Assembly (NCBI RefSeq): GCF_027409185.1
Contig: NC_084461.1
Coordinates: forward strand, 187,152,001 to 187,216,000
Direction of reading: 5' to 3'
From: Cynocephalus volans
Taxonomy: Eukaryota > Chordata > Mammalia > Dermoptera > Cynocephalidae
DNA: 64,000 nt
This document shows positions 1 through 11,862 of the stretch, piece by piece. Positions within the stretch are counted from its first letter, which is position 1. Each line of letters opens with the position of its first letter. A model generated the notes under the pieces. The model made no database searches. It saw only the letters and a program-made list of their open reading frames with translations, and was not told the origin of the DNA. The position numbers and the translations under genes were made by a program.

Positions 1-100
1 TAGAGCCTGATGTTATAACACCAAGGTTAGGGGTTCAGATCCCCATACTGGCTCGCCCCTAAAAAAAAATTAAATAAATAAATAAAAGTAAATATATAAA
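1..100 (+). repeat. tRNA-Ile-derived SINE (CYN-like), 5' end outside window
   Basis: The 3' half of a monomer: 'taacaccaaggtt', a B-box-like 'ggttcagatcccc' and 'tactggct', followed by an A-rich (AAAT)n tail. Confidence 0.8.
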
Positions 101-274
101 GGTCCAGCCCGTGGCTCACTTTGGGAGAGTGTGGTGCTGATTACACCAAGGCCATGGGTTCGAATCCCATATAGGGATGGCTGGTTAGCTCACTGGGTGA
201 GCATAGTGCTAACAACACCAAGTCAAGGGTTAAGATCCCCTTACCGGTCATCTTTAAAAAATAAAAATAAAAAA
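101..274 (+). repeat. Dimeric tRNA-Ile-derived SINE
   Basis: Two tRNA-like units in a row. Unit 1 is 'gtccagcccgtggctcac' to 'gggttcgaatccc'. Unit 2 is 'ggctggttagctcactggg' to 'ggttaagatccccttacc', followed by 'ggtcatcttt' and an A-rich tail. It lies immediately before an L1 3' end. Confidence 0.85.
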
Positions 275-1080
275 TGGGTGAAGGACTTGAACAGACATTT
301 CTCAAAAAAAGACATACAAATGGCCAACAAGCACATGAAAAAATGCTTAAAATTGCTAATCATCAGGGAAATGCAAATTAAATCCACAATGAGATATCAT
401 CTCACCCTAGTTAGAATGGCTATTATCAACAAGACAGAAAATAACAAATGCTGGCGAGTATGAGGAAAAAAGGGACCTCTCCTACATTGTTGGTGGGAAT
501 GTAAATTGGTATAGCTATCGTGGGAGACAGGATGGAGGTTCCTCAGTGAACTAAAAATAGATCTACTTTACAACCCAGCTATCCCACTACTGGGTATATA
601 CCCAAAGAAAATGAAATCATTTAGGTTCATTGCAACACTATTCACAATAGCCAAAAGATGGAATCAACCTAAATGTCTATCAATAGATGAATGGATAAAA
701 AAAACTGTAATATATATACACAATGGAATATTATTCGGCTATTAAAAGAAATGAGATCATTTGCAGTAAAACAGATGGAACTGGAAACCATCATGTTAAG
801 TGTGGTAAGTCAGGCACAGAAAGACAAATACCACATGATCTCACTGATAAGTGAAATCTAAAAAAAAATGGTGGTTCTCATAGAGGTAGAGAGTAGCATA
901 ATAGTTACAGAGGCTGGAAAAGGTGGGGGGTGGGGAATAAGTGTTGGACTAATGGGTACAAAACTATGCTGTCTACCCTAAATGAATGACAGTGTGGTAT
1001 ATGCACGTATTGAAATGACACACTGTGCCCCACAAATATGTACAAGTAAATGTTAACTTTTTTTTTTAATTTAAAAAATA
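275..1080 (+). mobile_element. LINE-1 3' end (old L1PB/L1MA-like)
   Basis: Recognisable ORF2 end and 3' region: 'atggccaacaagcacatg', 'gagatatcatctcacccta', 'gggtatatacccaaagaaa', 'ggaatattattcggc', with stops and frameshifts. Not intact. Confidence 0.85.
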
Positions 1081-1449
1081 AAGATTAATGTGTTCAAGGG
1101 TGAGATAATGTAATCTAGACACTCTTCTAACATTAAAATAAACACAGAAAGTCTGGTCATGACCCACTGACTTGGAGTAAAGTTGGATTCCCTCCACAAA
1201 CAGGCTCCAGAAATTTTTAGGTCAGGAATCAAGAAGGTGGTTCAAATTTCTTCTCTCTTACTCTCCACATGTGCAGTCATTTTGGCTGTCCAGCATCTGA
1301 ATACCCTCCCTAGTTCTGGGTGAGCTTTTGTGCGTGGAGGCAGCCCCCACTACAGAAGCTAAAGGGGGCCTGTCTCTCTCTTCATCCAGGCAGTTAAGCC
1401 CTGGACATGGGTCTCAACCTTGGCCATGAGCGGATGGTCTAGCCAATTG

Positions 1450-2322
1450 ATTTTTTTAAACAATAGTTTTATTGAGATATAATTCACATACCATAAAATT
1501 CACCTTTTAAAGTATACAATTCAGTGGTTTTTAGTATATTCACAGTTGTGCAGCCATCACCACAACCAATTTTAGAACATTTTCATCATCCATAAAAGAA
1601 ACCCCATACCAATTAAGCACTCTCCTGCACCCCCTTCCAGCTGCTGTCAATCACCAATCTACTTTCTGTCTCTGTGGATTTGCCTGTTCTGGATATTTCA
1701 TGTCAATGGAATCACATAATATATGGCTTTTTGTATCTGGCTTCTTTCACTCAGCATGTTTTCAAGGCTTATCCATGCTGTAGCATGTATTAATACTTCA
1801 TTCCCTTTTATAGCTGAATAATATTCCATTATATAGATATACCATCACTTGTTTATCCATTCATCTGTTGATGGACATTGGGCTGTTTCTTCCTTTTGGC
1901 TATTACGAATAATGTTTCTATGAACAGTAGTGTGCAGATTTTTGTGCGGATGTATAATTTTCTTTCTCTTGGCTGTATATCTAGGAAGGGAATTGCTCGA
2001 TCACATGGTAATTGTTTAACACTTGGAGAAACTGCCAAACTGCTTTCCAAAGCAGCCGTACTATTTTACATTCCCAGCTTTCCCCGGGCTCTGACCACAC
2101 ACACCTTTGGTTCACTGAATGTGTCTGGCTCTTGTGCAGCTCTGGGCTTTGGTGCGGACTGTCCCCCCTGACTGGAGTGTCCTCCCTCCTCTCCACAGTG
2201 CATGAGGTTCCGACTTCACATCCTCACCAACACTTGTTATTGTCTTTTCTATTTGAGCCATCCTAGTGGGGGTGAAGTGGGATTACATTGTGGTTTTGAT
2301 TCTGATTTTGATTTCTGAGGGC
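1450..2322 (-). mobile_element. LINE-1 M 3' end, antisense, interrupted at 2079-2198
   Basis: The plus strand reads 'ttattgagatataattcac', 'gcagccatcaccacaacc', 'gatggacattgggctgttt', the usual complement of an L1M 3' region. A block of about 120 bases resembling L2 interrupts it. Confidence 0.8.
2079..2198 (+). repeat. L2-like block lodged inside the L1
   Basis: This block is about three-quarters identical by eye to 3857-3974 ('tctgaccacaca', 'ggttcactgaa', 'tctggctcttg', 'ccccctgact'), where it sits in a normal L2 context. L1 sequence resumes on both sides. Confidence 0.6.
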
Positions 2323-2599
2323 ATGTAGGTGCTGTGGAGAAGTGACTCATGGCAGATGTGACCCTGGGAGGGACTGAGAGGACTGGTGGACTGAGTGCCT
2401 GGTGGTGGCAGTACCACCAGCACCCTGGCCTTCTTTGGTTCCTGCTCATTTTGAGCACTCCATTGATCCTGTGAATTACCTGATAGTTCCCAAATGAAGT
2501 CCCTCTCCACTTGAGCTGACCAGAGCTCATGTCTAGCCCGGCAAACCATGGTTGATACCATGCTCAAGCTGCCCTTCTATCTTCTTTATACTTATTTAT

Positions 2600-3115
2600 T
2601 CTTCCTGAATGCTGCTGCTTCTGCTGTGACCTTTTGCTCTTCCCCTGAAATACCGCCATACCTCCTCACGGTCCTCCTTCTCCCCCGCTGTCTCCCTCGT
2701 GCCCAGCACCCGGCCCTATGCCTCTGAGATGCACATGGTCCTGCCTCTCCCCCTTAGCTTCTGTCCAGTTTAAGCTCCTTGATTCAGCACTATAGGCCAT
2801 GCCTAATGTGACCACTGCCTCCTCTGGATTGTTCTCCTGCCACTGCCCCCAGGCACCCCTCAGAATGGCTTGGAGTCCTCAGATGTCTCATGCTATCTCC
2901 TGCCCTGTGACACGGTGGTCACTGCCTGGGATGTGTTTCTTCATTTATGTAATTACTCCTCCTCTTTCCCACCCCATCTGCGCTGGATGCCTCTATATCA
3001 TATCACGAGATACCATCATTATTACTGACTCTGCTTTCCTCACCACAGTATAACTTCATGCCATATAGTAGCTCAGGGTCCAGCACGCTGAGTGGCACAC
3101 ACAGTGGACACTGGG
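2600..3115 (+). repeat. Probable L2 remnant
   Basis: Pyrimidine-rich text with 'tgctcttcccc' and a terminal 'gtccagcacgctgagtggc' resembling the L2 end. Very diverged. Confidence 0.45.
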
Positions 3116-3360
3116 CCACCATGAGATAGAAAATCTGAAGGCCACAGCACTGCCATTCTGAGATTTATCCTGCCAAAGTGGAAAAGGTGGAGGTGACAAA
3201 CAGGACTTTGAGGAAGGGGCAAACAGCAAGTTCACTGTATTCTGGGCTGCCTTCTGGTAACCGCCAGCACCTCCAGGGGTACACATTCAAACATGATTGT
3301 GCAGGAAGGGACAAAAAGATCACTGAGAAAATTGTGGTTGATTCCATTCTTTAGAAATGA

Positions 3361-3463
3361 GGGCTGGTCAGTTAGCTCACCTGGTTAGAGTGAGGTCAAG
3401 GTTAAGGGTTTGGATCCCTGTACTGGCCAGCTGCCAAAATAAAGTAATAATAAAAAAAAAAAA
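3361..3463 (+). repeat. tRNA-Ile-derived SINE monomer
   Basis: 'gggctggtcagttagctcac' head with a deletion in the middle, 'gtactggccagctgcc' end and A-rich tail, flanked by a short 'tagaaat' duplication. Confidence 0.85.
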
Positions 3464-3854
3464 TGTAGAAATCCCTGGAAAACTCAGAAGGATGAAAAGA
3501 TGCTAACTCAAGGACTTAAGATATATGGAGCTGAACCTTACGGAGAGCTTTTTTACCTTTGACTGGAGTCTTGTGAAAGAACAGACCCACTTCAGGCTGG
3601 CACACATGTGACTTATTTATGGTCTTTCCAGGGTCCTCTGAGTGACAGCCTATGCCACATCAGGACGCTTAAGATACAAAGAAATGAGAATGGCCAGACA
3701 TGCACTTGGAAAACTGGGCTGGCTCCCATCCTTCCTGATTACTTCCCACACGAAAACATTCCTATTCAGACTTGTGAGGAAGAATCATAAAGTGGCAATA
3801 GTGAAGGAATCCTAGAGACGATTCTAGACACCCGCAGACCTCGTCTTGAGCCTA

Positions 3855-4205
3855 CAGCTCTCCCCGGTTCTGACCACACAAAACTGGTTCACTGAAGGCA
3901 TCTGGCTCTTGCATAGCTCCTCGCTTTGACTTTCCCTCTGCCCCCTGACTAGAATGTTCTCCCCCTCTCTACATGGCCCTCTCTGCCACCTCATCTAGAA
4001 CACATTCCCCTCTTGGTAGTCTACCTCATAGGGCCGGGGCTTTTCCTTTGTGACTCTGAGCACAATTTGCAATGACACACTTATGTTTGTTTAACATGAG
4101 CTCCCCGAAGAGCCACACCTGTCTTGTTCAAACTGTGGAGCCAGCCCTAACACAGGGCCAGCACACCGTAAGTACTTGTAGAATCCACGAGAGGATAAAT
4201 GAGTG
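3855..4205 (+). repeat. L2 3' region
   Basis: 'ccctctgccccctgactaga', 'aacatgagctccccgaaga' and 'gggccagcacaccgtaagta' follow the order of the L2 3' end, ending near 'gaggataaatgag'. Confidence 0.65.
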
Positions 4206-5469
4206 AAGTTCACCTCTCTCAGATTATAAATGAAGAAAGGAGATGCTCCCAGAGGAGAGGGGGCCATGGGATGCATGTGCCCACCTCTCCTGTCCTCCCT
4301 CGGGCGGTGCCTGGTTTGGTGTGTTCTCTCTGCCTCAGGACCGTGGTCCAGGTCCAGGGCCACCCCCGTCTCTTCTCCAGGTTAGACATGTTGGCTGGTG
4401 GGCTGGGGGTGACTCGCACTTCACAGCACAACTTCAGTGTTGTGTGAACTATTCACAAGGCATTTGTCAATGGCCGGTGACAAACATGTACTAGTTGTAA
4501 TTAAACCCACCCCACACACCCAAAGAAAAACCCTCACTTGCATTGAAGACTAAGATATACAAAAAAAACCACCATGTTTATACCGATGTGTTTTGTGACT
4601 TTCAATCCACAAGACAAGAGTACGTGGGGGGCAGGTAGCAAACAATGGTCCAGTCTCTTTCCTGGGGGGTGATTTCAGTGTTGAACTTCCCCACCACTGC
4701 CACATGGAGCCACTAGCGATCTCAAACTCTCCAGAAGCACAGTGATGCCAGCGGTGGACAAAGATCTTCCTGGGCCTGATGCCTATCACTTGGGCGTTGA
4801 CAAATACCATCGTTACCTGCCCAAGGCAAGAGGTGTGCCTTAGGCATCAACACACTCAGGAAAACATGAGCTAAAGGGGCACAATCCCGCTGTCAGCTGC
4901 CCCGATGCTCAGCGTTGCGCGGCCACCACAGAAAGTTGCATCAGCCAGACTTTTCTTTCTCTCTCTCTCTCTCCCTTCCTTCATTTCTTTTTAAAATAGT
5001 CCTTCAAGCTGAGCTAGCAGAGGATGGTTATGTGACGTATGAATAGGGTAGCAACTTGCTGTTGGTTCCTAGCACCCTGTATCTATTTATTTCAGTCAAT
5101 TTTGAAACAGCTGCCTGTAGGGAAACTGCTGGCCAAATCCCTAAAGAACATGCTCAAGCCAAAAAAACCAGTGTCTAGGGCAGTCACAGCCTGAGGACAC
5201 AGATGTTTTTTAAAAAGACCCTTTTTGTTGCCATCACCTCAAAGCACAGCAGAAGGCCGGGTCTGCACAGACAGTGGGCTCAGACAGGGCAGTGAGTGAG
5301 GGGACCCAGGAGCAGCTGGGCACTGACAGCTTCAAGAGCATTTGCTCGAGAATTGAAAGGCATAGGGCAGATCATGAAACGATTCTGAGTCAGAAAGGTG
5401 GTAGAGATTCCAATTTTAAAAACTTACTTTTTTATTATTTATTTGGCAGCTCGCTGGTACAGGCAAAAA

Positions 5470-5810
5470 CTTTTTATTTTGAAATAATTTTAGATTTACA
5501 GAAGAGTTGCAAAGATAGCACAGAGAGTTCCCATAGACCCTTTACCCAGCTTCCCTAATGTGATGCATTTATCAAAACTAAGAAATTAACACTGGTGCAA
5601 CGCTATTAAGTAGACTACAGACTTTATTTAGATTTCACCAGTTTTTCCACTTACGTCCTTTTTCTGTTTTAGGAACTGATCAGGGTTCCCACATTACATT
5701 TAGTCATCATGTCTCCTTAGTCTCCTCCAATCTGTGAGAGCTTCCTGGTCTTTTCTTGTCTGTCATGACTGTGACATTTGTTTAAGAGTACTGGACAGGT
5801 ATTTTGTATG
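5470..5810 (-). mobile_element. LINE-1 M fragment, antisense
   Basis: Plus strand: 'ttttgaaataattttagatt', 'gcaaagatagcacagag', 'catgtctccttagtctcctc', a familiar complement of an L1M 3' region. Confidence 0.75.
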
Positions 5811-5867
5811 GATTTGATGTATTTAAAAATCTGTTAGAATGAGTAACCTTGGCTAATGAGGTAGAGC

Positions 5868-6202
5868 TGGGGTGGGTGAACCACAGCTGCAGGACAAATC
5901 CAGGCTGCTGCATTTTTGTAAGCTCTACAAGCTAAGAACAATTTTCACATTTTTTAAATGGCAGAAGGAAACCAAAAGAATCATAATATTTTGTGATATG
6001 TGGAAATTGTCATGAAATCCAAATTTCAGTGTCCATAAATAAAGTTTGATTGAATGCAGCCACAATCATTTTTTTTTTCTGTATTATCTGTGGTTGCTTT
6101 TGCTCTATAAAGGCTGGATAGGGGTTGTGATAGAGACCGTTCGGACCAAAGAGCCTCAATACTTACTCTCAGGCCCTTACGGAGACAGTTTGCCACCCCT
6201 GA
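5868..6202 (+). mobile_element. hAT-type DNA transposon remnant
   Basis: Starts 'ggggtgggtgaaccac' and ends 'gtttgccacccctg', imperfect inverted ends. The interior has 'aataaagtttgattgaatgc' and 'ttgtgatagagaccg', recalled from a common mammalian hAT family whose name I do not assign. Confidence 0.65.
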
Positions 6203-6436
6203 TGGAGAGGGCCCTGTGAGGACCTGGCATTCGCTTTAATTCAAAAGCTAAGTCAGCTATCAAAAGAGCACTGAAGTTCCAAGTTCATTCATTCAATCAT
6301 TCCACAAATATTTATTGAGGGCCCATTATCAAAACCAGGAGTGACCCCTATGTGAGCAAATGTTAAATGATGCTCAAACTTTGGCATTGGGAGAGGCTAA
6401 TTCTCACCAAATGTCTTCCCAATTCTCAGGCACAGT

Positions 6437-6625
6437 CTCTGCCTGTGATAATAATAGCTGCTGTCATATTTTGAGCACTTCCCTGTGCCAGTAACACTTT
6501 ACTTGCACTATCCCTTTTAATGCTCACAACCACCCCCAGGAGTTGTTCCAGGAGGAAACTGAGGTTTAAGAGCTTAGCCACACCCAAGGGCACACAGGTA
6601 GCTATTAAATGGCAGAAGCAGAAAA
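6437..6625 (-). repeat. MIR SINE
   Basis: 'gaggaaactgaggtttaaga', 'acacaggtagctattaaatg' in the complement order of the MIR core. Confidence 0.75.
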
Positions 6626-8900
6626 GGAGCCCAGCCAAGAGCAGATGCTATGCAAACAAAACACACCCCATGTTCAGGAGGGGTCTGGTGGTCTGGAGTA
6701 GAGAGTTGGGATTGTGGGGAGGCTCTTGGTGGTTCCTGGAAGACCACTGCTATTCTACATGTTCCTGATCTAGAAGTAACAAACCAGGATGTACAGGTCA
6801 GCTAGTCAGAGGCCCCATCTGAAACAGTATTCTTTTTTCAAAGTAACATCACAATGTACTTTTGGTGATCAGTGTTTTTTCCCCAAATCTTTGCGCACAA
6901 GTTCAATGACACTTTGTCTCTTCGTTGTCCCTTTCTGTTGCCACAGCTTTGCCACACCCACCACTGGAAAGTCTGAGCTCTCTGTATCCACTCTGCCTTC
7001 TTCCCTGGACCAGGCCTCTGATGTCCTACCTCTACCTGTGTGGCCAGAAGGCTGGTCCTGTCCTAGATGGAAGGTAAAGAGGCCCTCTTGGGGCTGAAAG
7101 GGGCACACTGGCTATGCTCCACCTTTGTCAAATAAGTTGAGAGAAAACAACAACAAAAAAAACTGCAGAAAAGCGTCCCTAAGGTGAGAAGGGGCCCCCT
7201 GGCCAGACTGCGCAGGGAATGGGGTAGGAACACCATTGGTACTGATCCTGCTGGCATTCCTGGGTCATCATTTGTGTCCAGAACCTCCACCTCCCTACTC
7301 TGACTTAAAGAGAGAAGCAGAAAGATGGGACAGCACAGAGAGCATCTCAGCCTGCGCTCGATGGTGGTCCCAGCTCACTGGCCCTACCATAGTGGGTCCA
7401 ACTGGTCACTGGTCAGTTCTGCTCAAGACAACTATTCCAATATATGTAGTCTATAAGAACAAAATCACAGGGTGCCAGTTTTAATGAAAGAAGTCCCTGA
7501 CTGGTGTCCAGACTGCATCCAATTCTGAGTTATTTTTTGAAAGGAACAAGTTATTTGAGAGTTTCCTGTTCCCTAAAATGTCCCCAGGAACTTTACAACT
7601 GGCTTGGTAATATATCTCCTAAGCCCTTAGCAGCTGCAAAATTGATTCATAAAGCTGTTTTCCTTGTTGTGTTTTTTAAAAAGAACAAAATGTAAACTAG
7701 GTTGCAAAGCCTTGGTGACACAAACTGACAAGCAGGAGCCTGCAGAACCTTGGCCCATGCTGTCTTCCCCAAGGTCGCAGTGACACAGCCTGCTCTGGGT
7801 TAGACAGTTCCATTCTATGTTCCAGGGTGTTCCAAAGACTCTCACTGTGCCAAATTTCCAACTGCACACCATGTAATGGGGAGGGCTTTGTGCATGAATG
7901 AGGACGTTAGAGCTATTCTATTTCTCTCACACAGACTGCTCCTTAGGAGAAAGGCACTTTACGTGGCTCAGAAGTGTTACCTCAAATGCTAGTTTCTCTG
8001 GGGAAGGACCTAATTTGGGGGAGGGTGTTGGACCAAGCTTACTGAAGAATAGCATTTGGCACATTTGCCTGAATGAGACCTTAGCAGTGATGACAAAACT
8101 CTAAATACAGATCATAACTTTCATCTGTTTACACTACGATGCTATGCTATTTTCAAGTCCAAAATACCACTTAGTTAGCAATGTCTCCTACATGTCCCCG
8201 AGCTGAGGAGCTGGCCCCTGTTTTTGCTTACTATTGTACATATTTTGAAGCCCAGCAGAGTGTGAGGCAGCAAATCAACAGTGCTGGTTGCTGTGGAGGC
8301 CAAGGAGGATCCCAGCCTCTAGTGGGCGGGGGTGAAGCGGGGGGTGCTGCTGCCATGTGGCTTCTGAGCCAGGTGCAGCACACAAGGGCTCTGGGAGTTT
8401 CTGCATTCTCTCTGGCAGTTGCCACCGGGGTTAAGCATGAGCAGTGATGCTCTTCATAACGGCCACACACAACCGCTTGGGTGTTTTGCTGATAGGAAGC
8501 CACAGTCAGGGGCTCTCAGGGGCCCAGAGCACTCAGCACCCCTGCAGCAGCCTAACTACAGGCAGGGTGATCACTGGGTTACATTAAGCTAAGGGTCCAG
8601 GTGGCACTCCAGGGAAGGGAAAAGGCCAGCGACCATCATTTTCCAGGACTACTCTGTCACAAGGAAGGCATGCTGCTGGCTGAGGAGGCCCTCTCTGCCC
8701 CAGAGACCACACCCCCTCTGCAAAACCCCCTGCAAACTACACAGGCAGCACCCCCTTGGATGGGGCAGGAAGGCAGGCCGGGTATCCAGCCACCATTTAT
8801 ATCCAGCTGCCAGTGTTTTTCTTGCCTCCACCCACTTTTCTATTTCAGAAACAGTGGAATGTCCAACTTTGTGAATTCCATTGCTTAACAGAAATTTGCT

Positions 8901-8906
8901 TTTAAT
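8901..8906 (-). terminator. CFAP251: Candidate CFAP251 poly(A) signal ATTAAA
   Basis: On the minus strand ATTAAA, the commonest variant hexamer, occurs about 115 bases after the stop codon. No AATAAA lies between the stop and 8500. Cleavage would fall around 8880-8890, giving a 3' UTR of only about 140 bases. A longer UTR ending farther down cannot be excluded from sequence alone. Confidence 0.4.
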
Positions 8907-9021
8907 GTCTGAATGTTCTGAAGATTAGAGTGGGGGAAGGGAAATGCAGAAAACGCAGTGCCTCTTGGAAAATACACATACGCACACAAAGTCCTTTGTG
9001 CTTCAAACATTCCTTACAACT

Positions 9022-9134
9022 TCACGGACCATGTCCTCCAGAATTTTCTGAAATGGTTAAGCCAAGTATTTCAGTCATGAATATTTCTGCAGTGACTTCT
9101 TCTGGAAGTTCTTCTTCAAGGCAAATTTCTGAAC
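9022..9134 (-). CDS. CFAP251: CFAP251 exon 17 of 17, C-terminus and stop (residues 780-815)
   Basis: This is the coding part of the terminal exon. The acceptor is TTTGGCTAG before GTTCAG; the TGA stop occupies 9024-9022. It completes Gly779 and encodes [18 protein letters not shown], then [18 protein letters not shown] and stop. The acidic [11 protein letters not shown] segment and ILGLTISE are close to the human C-terminus as remembered; the last six residues differ. No further open frame follows, and a candidate poly(A) signal lies about 115 bases downstream. Confidence 0.95.
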
Positions 9135-10252
9135 CTAGCCAAACAAGAAAAGAAAACCGAATGCCTTCACAGTGATTAGGTTTCTAACTCAGAAGGATTT
9201 TCCCAAAACACAAAGAAATGATACTCAACAAAAGCAAGAGGTGCCTTGTGCTTTGGTTTGGCCTTGATTCCTTGAAAACCCCTGGGCAGAAACTGGTTAA
9301 AATTCCTTCTTTATGGAATGGAGCACTATTAACCAAATCTCTGCAAACCTCACTGGAAAGCCTTAGCCACATGGAATGTTTCAAAATTCCTAGGAACACA
9401 ACATAAATATATAACATTTGGGAAAGTTACATTCTGAGATCTGAAGTACATAGAGAAGGGAGTAGAGGGAGCTTGCAGTTTGGAAATGATCCATCATCAT
9501 ATACAAGAGTACAGAATTATATGAGTTCAGAAACTTTGTTTAATTTGACATTGGGAATGGATAATGAAAAGAGAAGAAGAAAGACTGGAGAGGAATCTTT
9601 GCACCTGACTTCAGTCTCAGTGGAGGTGGCAGGTTCTGACCACCCCTACCCAACCCTGGCTCGTCGGTGGAGATAGTCTAGCACAACAGGCCCAGAAAAG
9701 CTATCTGGATTGGTTCCTCCTAAGTTTAAATTCACAACCCTAACTTCAGGTCCAGTGAACTAAAAAAAGAAGGTGAAAAATATTGAGGCTACAGCAGGAA
9801 GGGAGAGGAGGATGATCTTTAAAAACTTTAAAGTTCTAGCAGCTGGAAGCTGGGATTGTTCTGCCCACCAAGTTGCTGCCCTCTCCTTACCCAAATCCTT
9901 CTTGCCATGCCTCTTCTTATGAAACAGTTGCCGACTGTATCCTCTACTAGTGGCCAACATTCACACACCCAAGCCAGAAAGATAACGAACAGGTCAGTGG
10001 AATAAAGGGAAAAACAAGGCCAGAAAACACAAAAAGATGAACAAAGCACAGGAACAAAAGCTTCCACCTCTTGGACAAAACCACTGCTCACTGGTCTTTT
10101 CATAACTTACTCATGTGTGATTCCCAAAAGATTTAGTTTGTCATGCACAGTCTTAAGGAGATTGGCTTGCACCATTCAGGAGAAATACATGCACTTAAAT
10201 CTACAAGTCAGTGAGCCCCGGCTACATGCCCAGATGAAGCCAGGCATAGTAC

Positions 10253-10354
10253 CTTTGACAGAGGAGGTTGCAGGCTCAGATTTCCAACCTTCAGGATTCA
10301 AGCCATACAGTGTAGCAAAGCAATCGGTCATCTCCTCTTCTGTCATGTGCTCAC
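10253..10354 (-). CDS. CFAP251: CFAP251 exon 16 of 17 (residues 746-778)
   Basis: A 102-base exon. The acceptor is GACATCCAG before GTGAGC and the donor is CAAAG followed by GTACTA. It completes Gly745 and leaves with one base of Gly779. It encodes [22 protein letters not shown], shown here in two parts: [15 protein letters not shown] and YGLNPEG, then [20 protein letters not shown] is the last calmodulin-like helix of the family. The acceptor base context (CAG then GTGAGC) itself looks like a donor, a curiosity that does not affect the reading. Confidence 0.94.
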
Positions 10355-10774
10355 CTGGATGTCATAAAGTGAAAAGCTGTCTATTTAGCTCTGGGGCTAA
10401 GCATAAGGTCAGAGTTTAGGATTATCATTCCAAGGTCTTAATGAGAATTATTCCACTATTTCCTTTTCTTTAGACACATAAACAATCTAGAGAGTCCCAT
10501 GTTACTGTCACATATTTCCTTATATGGTGTTAAAAAGGGTTCTCCAGCCAGGGAGAATATGTTGGGGCTTGTACAGAGAAATAAGGCAATTTGCTGGTAA
10601 AGACTGGTCTCAGTTTTATTTCAAAGTCCCTCATATTGGAATCACCCAGTTTGACTAAGATGAAGATGTCATCCGGAGAGAAAGCCTACTTGATTTCCTC
10701 CCATAAAATAATGAGGAAAATGGTAGGTAAAAATAAAAAAGTTTACTGTGGAATGGTTTTATTTTAAAAATGCA

Positions 10775-10915
10775 TCCCAATCCTATGACATCTCTGTGAG
10801 ATCGATGAGCTGGCATTTTTATCCTCATTTTACAAGTGAGGTCACTGAAGCTTACTGACTTTCAGGAAGTTGGAACATAAATTGCATTATTCTGGTTTCT
10901 AGGTCAGGGTCCTTC
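10775..10915 (-). repeat. MIR SINE (degraded)
   Basis: 'atcctcattttacaagtga' and 'gtcactgaagctta', the complement of the MIR core. Confidence 0.6.
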
Positions 10916-11097
10916 CCCTGACCCCATACTTGCCAGTTATGCAAGTCAGTAAGTGGCATCCCTCATGACTGAAACCCTGTCAAATTACTGCTCTTTCATC
11001 AAAGATGCAGATCCCGGGTGTCTGTCTCCCCAAACTCAGTTCTCTCCACTGGGAATGACCCAAGGATGTTACCAGATATCCTTATTCACGTATTTAC

Positions 11098-11326
11098 CTT
11101 TAGTTAAGAGCAGTTTCAGGAAATCCTCTCTTCGAATAGCCTTTTTTCCTTTTGAATTGGTAAAACCAAGAACACCAAAGCTCTGTTGGATACCACTCAT
11201 GATGTTACCAAAAGGTGGCCTATGATTAAGGTAAACTTTGAACAAACCTGGTAAGTTGATTTTGTCAATTAGCTTTCCAGTGTCCATATACTCACTAAAT
11301 TTGATTTCATTAAACATATCATCAAT
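11098..11326 (-). CDS. CFAP251: CFAP251 exon 15 of 17 (residues 669-744)
   Basis: A 229-base exon. The acceptor is TTCCCTAG before ATTGAT and the donor is AAAG followed by GTAAAT. It starts in phase 0 and ends with G of Gly745. It encodes [19 protein letters not shown], then [18 protein letters not shown] and [18 protein letters not shown]. The pattern of two helix-loop-helix units (IDDMFNEI...[11 protein letters not shown]; then [11 protein letters not shown]) is calmodulin-like. The loops lack a full set of Asp/Glu ligands, so calcium binding looks degenerate. A poly(A)-like run of 20 T on this strand sits 14 bases upstream of the acceptor and may serve as a polypyrimidine tract. Confidence 0.96.
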
Positions 11327-11448
11327 CTAGGGAAGAGATTGAAAAAAAAAAAAAAAAAAAAGACCATGGTAAACAGAAAAGATACTTTTGATATATTTCT
11401 AAAACTTGGAGAGTAACAAATGTTCATGGTTAGCTTAGAACATGTCCG

Positions 11449-11862
11449 CTATGGGTTGAATTGCATCCCCCAAGAAAGATACATTGAAGTCTTAACCCCA
11501 GGACCTCATAATGTGACCTTATTAAAAACAGGGTCATTGCAGAGGTAATTAATTAAGATGAAGTCAGACTGGAGTAGGGTGGGCCTTCAATCTGATATGA
11601 CTAGTGTCCTTATAAGAAGACAAGAGAGACACAGGGAGAAAATGGCCATGTGAGGCAGAGATTAGAGTGATACGACTTTAAGCCAAGGAATGCCAAGGAT
11701 TGTTGGCCATCACCAGACACTAGAAGGGCAAAGAAAGATTCTCCTCTATGGGTTTCACAAGGAGCATGACACTTTGATTTCAGACTTCTGTGGGAGAATA
11801 AATTTCTGTTTTTCTAAGCCACTCAGTTTGTAGTATTTTGTTACAACAATCTTAATACAGTG
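11449..11862 (+). mobile_element. Solo LTR of MaLR (ERVL-MaLR) type
   Basis: 'tgggttgaattgcatccccc', 'cataatgtgaccttatta', 'gtgtccttataagaagac' and 'aataaatttctgtttttct' follow a familiar MaLR LTR order. It has the same family layout as 62031-62466. No internal retroviral sequence adjoins it. Confidence 0.7.

Larger units (their letters stand above)
1..8884. other. Intergenic region downstream of CFAP251
   Basis: No coding exon is recognised here. In human the next gene in this direction is BCL7A (memory); none of it is visible. The region holds SINEs (1-274, 3361-3463), L1 3' ends (275-1080, 1450-2322, 5470-5810), L2 (about 2600-3115 and 3855-4205), a hAT-like element (5868-6202) and MIR (6437-6625). 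The stretches 4210-5460 and 6630-8880 look unique, apart from a CT-rich run near 4960, and show no signal I can name. Confidence 0.7.
9135..11097 (-). other. CFAP251: CFAP251 introns 16 (9135-10252) and 15 (10355-11097)
   Basis: Both are short GT-AG introns flanking exon 16. The only recognisable repeat is a MIR at 10775-10915; the rest appears unique with no identifiable feature. Confidence 0.7.
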
